NCBI GenBank assembly: GCA_002427975.1
Contig: DIZT01000235.1
Span: forward strand, 7,287 to 18,426
From: Micrococcaceae bacterium UBA6021
Lineage (GTDB): Bacteria > Actinomycetota > Actinomycetes > Actinomycetales > Micrococcaceae
Direction: 5' to 3'
DNA length: 11,140 nucleotides
Shown here in pieces: positions 1 through 6,095 of this stretch (within the stretch, counting starts at the first letter, position 1; each line of letters starts with the position of its first letter). A program made the position numbers and the translations under genes. The notes beneath the pieces were generated by a model, which had not been told where the DNA came from, searched no databases, and was given only the letters and a program-made list of their open reading frames with translations.

Positions 1-363
1 TCGGAGACGGGGGAGGAGGAGTGGGTGCCGTCTCTGCCGGTGACTGCCTTTGATCCCACCGGGGCCGGCGACTGCTTTGACGCAGCATTCATCGTGGGCA
101 GCCTGGCCGGCTGGCCGTTGGGAAACCGGCTCCGCTTCGCCAACCTGTGCGCCTCCCTGGCCGTGCAGGAGGTGGGCGGTTCGCTCGCGGCGCCCGGCTG
201 GGGCGACATCGCCGACTGGTGGAAGCGGGCCAACTCCCGGCCGGAACGCCAGAGCAGCCAGTGGCTCCGCCGCTTCGGTTTCCTCGCCGACATTGTCAGT
301 GACGTCCCGCTGGCGGCGCAGCGCAGGGCCACCGCAACCATCGCCCACCTGTCCGACGCATAG
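1..363 (+). CDS. PfkB-family carbohydrate kinase, C-terminal part (5' truncated by window edge)
   Basis: The reading frame is open from base 1 and ends at TAG 361-363, giving the last 120 residues of a ribokinase/PfkB-type sugar kinase, an enzyme that phosphorylates a sugar or sugar-like alcohol with ATP. The second PfkB signature is visible as DPTGAGDCFDAAF at visible residues 18-30; the Asp of GAGD (visible residue 24) is the expected catalytic base and the Gly-rich turn forms the anion hole. The downstream helix FANLCASLAVQEVGGSLAAPGW fits the usual end of the fold, followed by a tail of about 45 residues that I do not recognise. The substrate-specificity half lies outside the window, so the sugar cannot be named. 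The true start is upstream of the window; an internal GTG at 25 is not a credible start because the fold would be lost. Confidence 0.88.
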   Translation, partial: SETGEEEWVPSLPVTAFDPTGAGDCFDAAFIVGSLAGWPLGNRLRFANLCASLAVQEVGGSLAAPGWGDIADWWKRANSRPERQSSQWLRRFGFLADIVSDVPLAAQRRATATIAHLSDA

Positions 364-543
364 GCGTCCCGCGGATTCAACGTCTACGATGGCTCGCTGA
401 ACGAGGCCGTCTTCGACTCGATCACCACGCGTGCGGATTGCCGGGGTGACAGGTCCCAGCCTGGCCGGCCTGACACTGGAGGCTCCCAACGGCCAGACAA
501 TGACCGGCGGATGGCTATCGGTCAGGATGCCAAGCCCGCGGTA
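364..543 (+). pseudogene. Possible decayed coding remnant between the PfkB kinase and alr
   Basis: No intact gene lies between 364 and 592. Frame 1 directly after the kinase stop reads GFNVYDGSLNEAVFDSITTR (373-432), which looks like real protein rather than chance. The sequence then makes sense only in frame 2 (from about 428), where RVRIAGVTGPSLAGLTLEA and a further stretch run to a TAG at 541-543. One small indel near 428-436 would join the two. The joined text resembles beta-sandwich, discoidin-like tails found at the ends of some bacterial glycoside hydrolases (the 'FD-V-TTR-lRl' type strand), but this is pattern memory and was not searched. It could also be non-coding. No start codon or ribosome site belongs to it. 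Confidence 0.3.
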
Positions 544-579
544 GAGCCGGCACGATTATCCGGCCCTGAGCGCCCGCAC

Positions 580-592
580 TAGAATCACTAGC
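580..592 (+). promoter_or_regulatory. Leaderless-type promoter -10 of alr
   Basis: TAGAAT at 580-585 lies exactly 7 bases before the GTG start at 593, so transcription would begin at or beside the start codon. No Shine-Dalgarno sequence precedes the GTG, which fits a leaderless mRNA. A -35 is not convincing (TTATCC around 556-561). Leaderless genes with a TANNNT box at this distance are common in actinobacteria. Confidence 0.6.
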
Positions 593-1843
593 GTGACTAA
601 TCCCGTAACAACCGGTGACTTCCGCGCGGCCTCAGGAACTGATCCTCTGTACGAGCGGTCCGCCGTCATCGACCTGGACGCCATCCGCCATAACGTGCGG
701 CGGCTGGCGGATGCGGCCTCACCCGCCAAGGTCATGGCCGTGGTGAAGGCCGACGCGTACGGCCACGGCGCCGTTCCGGTGGCCCGCGCCGCCCTCGAAG
801 CCGGCGCGTCCTGGCTGGGCGTTGCACATATCTCCGAGGCACTGGCGCTGCGGGCCGCGGGCATCGAGGCGCCGCTGCTGGCCTGGCTGCACACGGCGGA
901 AAGCAACTTCGCCGCGGCTGTGGCTGCCGGCGTCGACATCGGCTGCTCCGGCTGGGAACTGGACCGGATCGTGGCCGCCGCGCGTGACCAGGAACGTCCC
1001 GCACGGATCCACCTGAAAGTGGACACGGGCCTGGGCCGGAACGGCGCAACGATCGAAGCCTGGGACCAGCTGGTGGGCGAGGCCATGGAGTACCAGGACC
1101 AGGGCCTTCTGCGGGTGGTGGGCATCTTCTCGCACCTGTCCGTGGCGGATGAACCCGAACGGCCGGAAACCGATGAGCAGCTGGCGGCCTTCCGCGAGGT
1201 GCTCGCCGTGGCCCAGGACGCCGGCGTGGACCCCGAAGTCCGCCACCTGGCCAACACCCCCGCCACGCTGTCCCGTCCCGATACGCACTTTGACCTGGTG
1301 CGGGTGGGGCTCGGCATCTACGGCCTCTCGCCGTTTGAGGGCCAGACGTCCGCCGAACTGGGCCTCCGCCCCGCGATGACGCTGCGCACCCTGGTGTCCC
1401 AGTGCAAGGACGTCCCCGACGGCCAGGGTGTTTCCTACGGCCTGAACTACCGCACCAGGGGCCGCAGCACCCTTGCGCTGATCCCGCTGGGCTATGCCGA
1501 CGGCGTGCCCCGGGTGGCTACCGGCGGTCCCGTCCGGGTGGCCGGCCGGACGTACCCCGTGGTTGGCCGGATCGCCATGGACCAGATGGTCATCGACCTC
1601 GGCAACATCGGCCCTGCCGGCGCGGACCTCTTCGGCGCCGAAGCGGTACTGTTCGGCAACGGGGACGACGGCGGGCCCACGGCAGACGAATGGGCGGTCG
1701 CCGCCGGCACCAACAACTACGAGATTGTCACCCGGATCAGCCCGCGGGTGCCGCGCCGGTTCATTAACGACAGCCCCGCCGTCGAGCGTCCTGCCGGGCA
1801 CCCTTCCGTCGAGCATCCCGACGCCGGGCAGGCAGCGCCGTGA
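593..1843 (+). CDS. alr: Alanine racemase
   Basis: PLP-dependent enzyme that interconverts L- and D-alanine in the cytoplasm, supplying D-alanine for peptidoglycan. The N-terminal alpha/beta barrel starts with SAVIDLDAIRHNVRRL (residues 23-38). The PLP-binding lysine is K52 in VVKADAYGHG. The second catalytic base is Y282 in GVSYGLNYRTRG, followed by the typical IPLGYADGVPR and VGRIAMDQMVIDL of the C-terminal beta domain. The length of 416 residues is slightly above the usual 360-390 because of a short N-terminal leader and a Pro-rich C-terminal tail of about 25 residues. The start GTG 593 is chosen because a TAGAAT box sits 7 bases upstream and the conserved barrel begins soon after. It is first in a run of overlapping genes; its stop TGA (1841-1843) overlaps the tsaE start. 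In this group alr commonly precedes the t6A genes. Confidence 0.95.
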   Translation: MTNPVTTGDFRAASGTDPLYERSAVIDLDAIRHNVRRLADAASPAKVMAVVKADAYGHGAVPVARAALEAGASWLGVAHISEALALRAAGIEAPLLAWLHTAESNFAAAVAAGVDIGCSGWELDRIVAAARDQERPARIHLKVDTGLGRNGATIEAWDQLVGEAMEYQDQGLLRVVGIFSHLSVADEPERPETDEQLAAFREVLAVAQDAGVDPEVRHLANTPATLSRPDTHFDLVRVGLGIYGLSPFEGQTSAELGLRPAMTLRTLVSQCKDVPDGQGVSYGLNYRTRGRSTLALIPLGYADGVPRVATGGPVRVAGRTYPVVGRIAMDQMVIDLGNIGPAGADLFGAEAVLFGNGDDGGPTADEWAVAAGTNNYEIVTRISPRVPRRFINDSPAVERPAGHPSVEHPDAGQAAP

Positions 1844-2439
1844 GCGTGACTCCCGCAGAGCTGCCCGCCTGGGAACTGACGCTGAGAGTTACGACGGCGG
1901 ACCAGACCCATGCGCTCGGGGCCGCTTTGGGGTCGGAGCTTCAGGCCGGGGACCTGTTGGTGCTGACCGGCGAGCTGGGTGCCGGGAAAACCACGTTCAC
2001 GCAGGGGCTCGGCGAAGGCCTGGGCGTGCGCGCGGGCATCATCTCGCCCACCTTTGTCCTGGTCCGCATCCATCCGAACCTGCCCGACGGCCCGCGGCCC
2101 GGTGGCCCGGATCTGGTGCACGTGGACGCGTACCGGCTGGGATCGGCGTCGGAAATTGACGACATTGACCTGGAAAACACCCTGGACTCGTCTGTCACAG
2201 TGGTGGAGTGGGGACGCGGCCGGGTGGAGCACCTGAGCGAGAGCCGGCTGGAGGTGGACCTGCACCGCGCGATCGGGCTGGACGCGGGGGGCGCCGGTGA
2301 AACGATCCCCGGCCACACCGAAACCCTGGACTTTGACACGGAGGACCTCGACGAGCCCCGCACCATTGTGCTCCGCGGGTTTGGTCCCCGCTGGCCTGCA
2401 AGGCCGGCCCTGGGCGGCGCCATCGAAGGGACACTCTGA
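1840..2439 (+). CDS. tsaE: tRNA t6A biosynthesis ATPase TsaE
   Basis: TsaE (YjeE family) is the P-loop ATPase that works with TsaB and TsaD to attach threonylcarbamoyl to A37 of ANN-decoding tRNAs. The Walker A motif is GELGAGKT (residues 44-51, K50). The switch-like SPTFVLVRIHP (69-79) and the acidic motif HVDAYRLGS (94-102) follow, with VVEWGRG at 121-127; all are hallmarks of the family. At 199 residues it is longer than the usual 150-160: an acidic insert around residues 147-172 separates the last strands, RLEVDLH and RTIVLRGFG, as seen in actinobacterial versions. The GTG start at 1840 overlaps the alr stop by four bases (GTGA), implying translational coupling; an in-frame GTG at 1846 is an alternative. 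The stop shares one base with the tsaB start (TGATG). Confidence 0.93.
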   Translation: MSVTPAELPAWELTLRVTTADQTHALGAALGSELQAGDLLVLTGELGAGKTTFTQGLGEGLGVRAGIISPTFVLVRIHPNLPDGPRPGGPDLVHVDAYRLGSASEIDDIDLENTLDSSVTVVEWGRGRVEHLSESRLEVDLHRAIGLDAGGAGETIPGHTETLDFDTEDLDEPRTIVLRGFGPRWPARPALGGAIEGTL

Positions 2440-3110
2440 TGCTTATTCTCGCCATCGACACCTCCGCCGTGGCAAGTGCGGCCCTGGTTTCAGACGACGC
2501 ACTCGAAGGCGTGGTGGCCAGCTTCTCCACGGAGGACACCCGCAGCCACGCCGAAGTCCTGGCCCCCGGCATCGAGGACCTGCTGGCCTCGGCCGGGGTC
2601 ACGGGCCGGGACATTGACGCGATCGTGACAGGCGTGGGCCCCGGCCCGTTCACCGGCCTGCGCTCTGGGATTGCGACCGCCCGGACGCTGGCCTTCGTCT
2701 GGGACAAGCCGCTGTACGGGCTGATTAGCCTGGACGCCGTGGCGCTGGAAGTGGCGGAGTCCACCGATGCCGCGGCCGAGTTCCTGGTGGTCACGGACGC
2801 CCGGCGCAAAGAGGTGTAGAGGGCGCGGTACAGCCTCGCCGAGGGCCAGTTGCCGCAGCTTGAGGACGGCCCGCACGTGAGCTTCGCCGCCGACCTGCCG
2901 GACCTCCCTGCCTACGGGGCCGGCGCCGGACTCTACAGTGATGTGCTGCGCGCAGACCCTGGCTTCAGCAACGAGCAGCCCGACGCGCTCTACCTCGGAC
3001 AGTTCGCGTTGGCCCGGCTGGCCGCGGGCGGGCAATTGCTCGACTCCACGCCCCTGTATCTCCGGGAATCCGACGCCCAGGTCCCCGGCCCGCGGAAGCG
3101 GGCCCTGTGA
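2439..3110 (+). pseudogene. tsaB: tRNA t6A biosynthesis protein TsaB, interrupted by an in-frame TAG
   Basis: TsaB (YeaZ) is the ASKHA-fold partner that dimerises with TsaD in t6A synthesis. The N-terminal part (2439-2819, 126 residues) has LAIDTSAVASAAL, SHAEVLAPGIEDLL and the signature GVGPGPFTGLRSGIATARTLA region (residues 65-85). The frame stops at TAG 2817-2819 straight after VTDARRKEV. The same frame then stays open to TGA 3108-3110 and still reads as TsaB: RARYSLAEG, LPAYGAGAGLYSDVL and the typical end STPLYLRESDAQ. Relatives read EVYWARY here, so TAC TGG (Tyr-Trp) appears changed to TAG AGG at 2819-2820, two adjacent substitutions with no frame change. Without the stop the protein would have about 223 residues, normal for the family. 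It may be a sequencing or consensus error, a true nonsense mutation, or a split gene; TTG 2850 and GTG 2877 are the nearest possible restarts. The ATG start overlaps the tsaE stop by one base, with GAAGGGA (2425-2431) as ribosome site. Confidence 0.85.
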
Positions 3111-3631
3111 GCACGCCGTCCGACGCTGCCGGAGTGGTCTTCCGGGACATGACCCTGGAGGATGTGCCCGCGGTGGACGCCCTGGAACACCGGCTGTTTC
3201 CGGCGGATGCGTGGCCGCTGCACATGTTCCTGGCCGAACTGTCCCAGCCGGAAACGCGCCGGTACCTGGTGGCCGAAAGCGGGGGCGGCATTGTGGGCTA
3301 CGCCGGCCTGATGTGCATCGAGCCCGTCGCGGACGTCCAGACCATCGCCGTCATGCCTGAATTCGAAGGCCGGGGGATCGGCTCAGCCCTCCTGACCCGG
3401 CTGATCGAGGAGGCCCGGCTCGGTGGGGCGGCGGACGTCCTCCTGGAGGTCCGCGCGGACAATCCGCGGGCGCAGCAGTTGTACGTGCGGTTCGGGTTCG
3501 AGCAGATCCACGTCCGCCGCCGGTACTACCGCGACGGTGTTGACGCCCTCATCATGCGGCTGCAACTCGTCACCGAAACCCCCGAACCCACACCATCCAC
3601 AGACCCGGCAACGGAAGCAGGACAGGCATGA
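3107..3631 (+). CDS. rimI: Ribosomal-protein-alanine N-acetyltransferase RimI (GNAT family)
   Basis: GNAT-fold enzyme that transfers acetyl from acetyl-CoA to protein N-termini, classically ribosomal protein S18. The acetyl-CoA pyrophosphate loop is [13 protein letters not shown] (residues 84-96), preceded by the strand ADVQTIAV. The RimI signature [21 protein letters not shown] (112-132) contains E114 and Y126, which match the catalytic Glu and Tyr described for the E. coli enzyme; [16 protein letters not shown] (137-152) closes the domain. At 174 residues it is a little longer than the E. coli protein, with a Pro/Thr-rich tail that is probably disordered. The GTG start at 3107 overlaps the tsaB stop and the ATG of tsaD overlaps its own stop. 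In many actinobacteria rimI sits between or is fused to the t6A genes. Because it has only a weak ribosome site, the upstream TAG in tsaB could reduce its translation. Confidence 0.92.
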   Translation: MSTPSDAAGVVFRDMTLEDVPAVDALEHRLFPADAWPLHMFLAELSQPETRRYLVAESGGGIVGYAGLMCIEPVADVQTIAVMPEFEGRGIGSALLTRLIEEARLGGAADVLLEVRADNPRAQQLYVRFGFEQIHVRRRYYRDGVDALIMRLQLVTETPEPTPSTDPATEAGQA

Positions 3632-4764
3632 ACCGCTCGCAGCCCCTGGTGCTGGGCATCGAATCCTCCTGCGACGAAACCGGCGTCGGCATAGTCCGCG
3701 GCACCACACTGCTCACCAACACGGTGTCCTCCTCGATGGACGAGCACGTCCGCTTCGGCGGAGTGATCCCGGAGATCGCCTCCCGCGCGCACCTTGACGC
3801 CTTTGTGCCCACGCTGCGCCAGGCCCTGGCCGACGCCGGCGTGTCGCTGGAGGACGTGGACGCCATTGCCGTCACGTCCGGGCCGGGGCTTGCGGGCGCC
3901 CTGATGGTGGGGGTTTGCGCCGCGAAGGCATTGGCCGTTGCTACCGGAAAGCCGCTGTATGCCATCAACCACCTGGTGGCGCATGTCGGCGTCGGGCTGC
4001 TTGACGGGAAGCACGACGGCGGTGCTGCCGCTGGGAGTGGGGCCGGCCTCGCCGCCGGGCTCGGCCACGGCGGCAGACTCCCGGAAAACCTCGGCGCCCT
4101 GCTGGTCTCCGGCGGGCACACCGAGATCCTGAAGATCAACAGCATCACCAGCGACGTCCGGCTCCTCGGCTCCACTATCGACGACGCCGCCGGTGAAGCC
4201 TATGACAAGGTGGCCCGCATCCTGGGCCTTGGCTACCCGGGCGGCCCGGCCATCGACAGGCTGGCCCGCACCGGCAACCCCAAAGCCATCCGGTTCCCGC
4301 GCGGCCTCAGCCAGCCCAAGTACATGGGCACTGCCGAGGAGCCGGGAAAACACCGCTACGACTGGTCCTTCAGCGGCCTGAAGACGGCAGTGGCGCGGTG
4401 CGTGGAGCAGTTCGAGGCCCGCGGCGAAGACGTGCCGGTGGCCGACATCGCCGCAGCCTTCCAGGAAGCTGTGGTTGATGTGATCACCTCCAAGGCCGTC
4501 CTGGCCTGCCGGGAGCACGGCATCAAGGACGTGCTGCTGGGCGGGGGAGTGGCGGCCAACTCCAGGCTTCGCGAACTCACCGCCCAGCGCTGTGCGTCCG
4601 CCGGAATCAAACTCCACGTGCCGCCGCTGGACCTGTGCACGGATAACGGAGCCATGGTGGCGGCCCTGGGCGCGCAGCTGGTGATGGCAGGGATCGGGCC
4701 CAGCGGCATCCGCTTCGCCCCGGACTCCTCGATGCCGGTTACCTCGGTGTCCCTCCCCGCCTGA
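3628..4764 (+). CDS. tsaD: tRNA N6-adenosine threonylcarbamoyltransferase TsaD
   Basis: TsaD (Kae1/Gcp/YgjD) is the catalytic subunit that moves the threonylcarbamoyl group from the AMP intermediate to A37 of tRNA. The ASKHA fold opens with [16 protein letters not shown] (residues 8-23). The metal-binding histidines are H115 and H119 in NHLVAH, and the third ligand is D339 in CTDNGAM. The nucleotide-binding stretches are [10 protein letters not shown] (158-167), [25 protein letters not shown] (182-206), [10 protein letters not shown] (246-255) and [14 protein letters not shown] (303-316). A Gly/Ala-rich insert at about 125-153 ([19 protein letters not shown]) is longer than in E. coli and probably a flexible loop. 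The ATG overlaps the rimI stop (ATGA), with AGGA at 3619-3622 as ribosome site. It is the last gene of the operon and is followed by a large palindrome. Confidence 0.96.
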   Translation: MNRSQPLVLGIESSCDETGVGIVRGTTLLTNTVSSSMDEHVRFGGVIPEIASRAHLDAFVPTLRQALADAGVSLEDVDAIAVTSGPGLAGALMVGVCAAKALAVATGKPLYAINHLVAHVGVGLLDGKHDGGAAAGSGAGLAAGLGHGGRLPENLGALLVSGGHTEILKINSITSDVRLLGSTIDDAAGEAYDKVARILGLGYPGGPAIDRLARTGNPKAIRFPRGLSQPKYMGTAEEPGKHRYDWSFSGLKTAVARCVEQFEARGEDVPVADIAAAFQEAVVDVITSKAVLACREHGIKDVLLGGGVAANSRLRELTAQRCASAGIKLHVPPLDLCTDNGAMVAALGAQLVMAGIGPSGIRFAPDSSMPVTSVSLPA

Positions 4765-4784
4765 AACACCCCCCATCAACCCAC

Positions 4785-4843
4785 TTGCTCTATCAGTTGT
4801 GGTCCCCAAACCCCCGATTTAGGGACCACAACTGATAGAGCAA
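4785..4843. repeat. Long perfect palindrome / hairpin between convergent genes
   Basis: Arms 4785-4806 and 4822-4843 are perfect 22-base inverted repeats. Inside them AAA (4808-4810) can also pair with TTT (4818-4820), leaving only CCCCCGA as the loop. Outside them CCC (4780-4782) can pair with GGG (4846-4848) after a two-base mismatch. The hairpin lies between the stop of tsaD and the stop of the convergent YbdK-like gene, so it could end transcription from both sides. There is no U-tract on either side, as is common for high-GC actinobacteria. The arms are less GC-rich than the surrounding genes, and such a neat palindrome could instead be one copy of a dispersed intergenic repeat; other copies cannot be seen from this window. 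Confidence 0.85.
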
Positions 4844-4869
4844 CAGGGGGTGGGATGGATGGGGGAGAG

Positions 4870-6021
4870 TCAGCCCGTCGGGCCGTTCCGCATCTGCTTG
4901 ACCAGGTCGAGCACCACGGCCTGCAGGTCGCCGCCGTGCTCGGCAGCGACGCGGCGCTGCCGCTGGTACCCGGCGCCGCGGCGGATGATTTTCTCGACGT
5001 CGGCCAGTTCGTCGGGGCAGCCCAGCTTCGCAGCCACCGGCTCAAGCCGGTTAAGGGTCTCCAACAGGTGGTCGGTGACCAGCTGTTCGTTGCCGGCGGC
5101 GTCGAGGATGATGATGGCCTCCATGCCGTAGCGGGCGGCCCGCCACTTGTTCTCCTGGATGTGCCAGGGCGGCATGGTGGGGATGGTGCCGCCGTTGTCC
5201 AGCGTGGTGGAGAACTCGTCAACCAGGCACTGGGTGAGGGCTGCAATCGCGCCCACTTCTTCGAGGGTGGCCAGGCCGTCGCAGATCCGCATTTCGATGG
5301 TGCCGAGATTGGGAACGGGCCGGATGTCCCAGCGGATCTCCGAGAGGGTGTCGATCACGCCGGTGGTGAACATGTCCTGGACGTAGGACTCGTATTCGTC
5401 CCAGGACTGGAACTGGAAGGGCAGGCCCGCCGTCGGGAGTTGCTGGAACATCAGGGCACGGTGCGACGCGTAGCCGGTGTCCTCGCCGCCCCAGAACGGG
5501 CTCGACGCCGAGAGCGCCTGGAAGTGCGGGAAGTAGTTGACCAGGCCGTCCAGCACAGGAAGTGCCTTTTCGCGCCGGTCCAGGCCCACATGGACGTGAA
5601 CACCGTAGATGACCATCTGCCGGCCCCACCATTGGGTCCGGTCGATCAGCTTGGCATACCGGGCCTTGTCCGTCACGGGCTGCAGTTGCGGCGGGCTGAA
5701 CGGGTGGCTGCCAGCGCAGAAGACCTCAACGCCCATGGGGTCGGTGATTTCGCGGACCGCTGCCAGGGACCGGCTGAGATCTTCCTTGGCTTCGCCGACG
5801 GTCTGGCAGATCCCGGTGACCAGTTCCACCGTGTTCAGCAGGAGTTCCTGCTTGATGTGCGGGTGTTCGTCGTCTTCGTTGAGCTCGGGATGCTTGGCAA
5901 CCACGCCGCGGAGTACTTCGTTGGCCACCGATGCCAGTTCGCCCGTCCCGCCGTCCACGAGGGCCAGCTCCCATTCCACACCAAGAGTTGATTGCTTCGA
6001 TGAAGCGAAATCAATCTTCAT
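4870..6021 (-). CDS. YbdK-type carboxylate-amine ligase / glutamate-cysteine ligase 2 family
   Basis: Member of the GCS2 family (COG2170, YbdK-like), ATP-grasp-related enzymes that join a carboxylate such as glutamate to an amine such as cysteine. The family motifs are visible: STLGVEWELALVD (residues 11-23), IKQELLLNTVELVTG (56-70), FCAGSHPF (101-108), YGVHVHVGL (139-147) with metal/substrate-binding histidines, and IRPVPNLGTIEMRICDG (233-249). The length of 383 residues is normal for the family. The start is ATG at 6021-6019, supported by AGGGGA at 6026-6031. A candidate promoter lies at 6039-6068. E. coli YbdK has only weak glutamate-cysteine ligase activity, and actinobacteria of this type normally use mycothiol, so the physiological product is uncertain. 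It is convergent with tsaD and divergent from the GH3 gene. Confidence 0.88.
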   Translation of the reverse strand: MKIDFASSKQSTLGVEWELALVDGGTGELASVANEVLRGVVAKHPELNEDDEHPHIKQELLLNTVELVTGICQTVGEAKEDLSRSLAAVREITDPMGVEVFCAGSHPFSPPQLQPVTDKARYAKLIDRTQWWGRQMVIYGVHVHVGLDRREKALPVLDGLVNYFPHFQALSASSPFWGGEDTGYASHRALMFQQLPTAGLPFQFQSWDEYESYVQDMFTTGVIDTLSEIRWDIRPVPNLGTIEMRICDGLATLEEVGAIAALTQCLVDEFSTTLDNGGTIPTMPPWHIQENKWRAARYGMEAIIILDAAGNEQLVTDHLLETLNRLEPVAAKLGCPDELADVEKIIRRGAGYQRQRRVAAEHGGDLQAVVLDLVKQMRNGPTG

Positions 6022-6038
6022 GCGTTCCCCTAACTGTT

Positions 6039-6068
6039 CTGATATCCTCGGGCACGCGCCGCGTTCAA
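6039..6068 (-). promoter_or_regulatory. Candidate sigma70-like promoter of the YbdK-like gene
   Basis: On the minus strand TTGAAC (6068-6063) and TATCAG (6044-6039) are separated by 18 bases. The predicted transcript would have a leader of about 10-15 bases carrying the AGGGGA ribosome site (6026-6031). The -35 overlaps the region expected for the -35 of the divergent GH3 gene, so the two promoters probably share DNA. Confidence 0.45.
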
Positions 6069-6082
6069 GTCTAGTGCAGGGG

Positions 6083-6095
6083 TAGCATCGTCTTA
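6083..6095 (+). promoter_or_regulatory. Leaderless-type promoter -10 of the GH3 gene
   Basis: TAGCAT at 6083-6088 is followed by 7 bases and the ATG at 6096, the same spacing as before alr. There is no Shine-Dalgarno sequence between the box and the ATG. No clear -35 is visible. Confidence 0.55.

Noticed and set aside
719..1816. Long open frame on the minus strand opposite alr (365 codons)
   Set aside because: Its protein is rich in Gly, Arg, His and Val with no family motif, while the plus strand has every alanine racemase motif. Long antisense frames are expected at this GC content.
2850..3110. Separate small gene downstream of the tsaB stop
   Set aside because: It is in the same frame as tsaB and reads as the TsaB C-terminal domain; it has no ribosome site before TTG 2850, so it is treated as the second half of the interrupted gene.
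3526..4809. Long minus-strand open frame opposite tsaD (427 codons)
   Set aside because: It is a shadow of tsaD: low-complexity composition, no recognisable motif, and it runs through the palindrome.
4855..5991. Long plus-strand open frame opposite the YbdK-like gene (378 codons)
   Set aside because: The minus strand has clear GCS2-family motifs, a ribosome site and a promoter; the plus frame has none of these.
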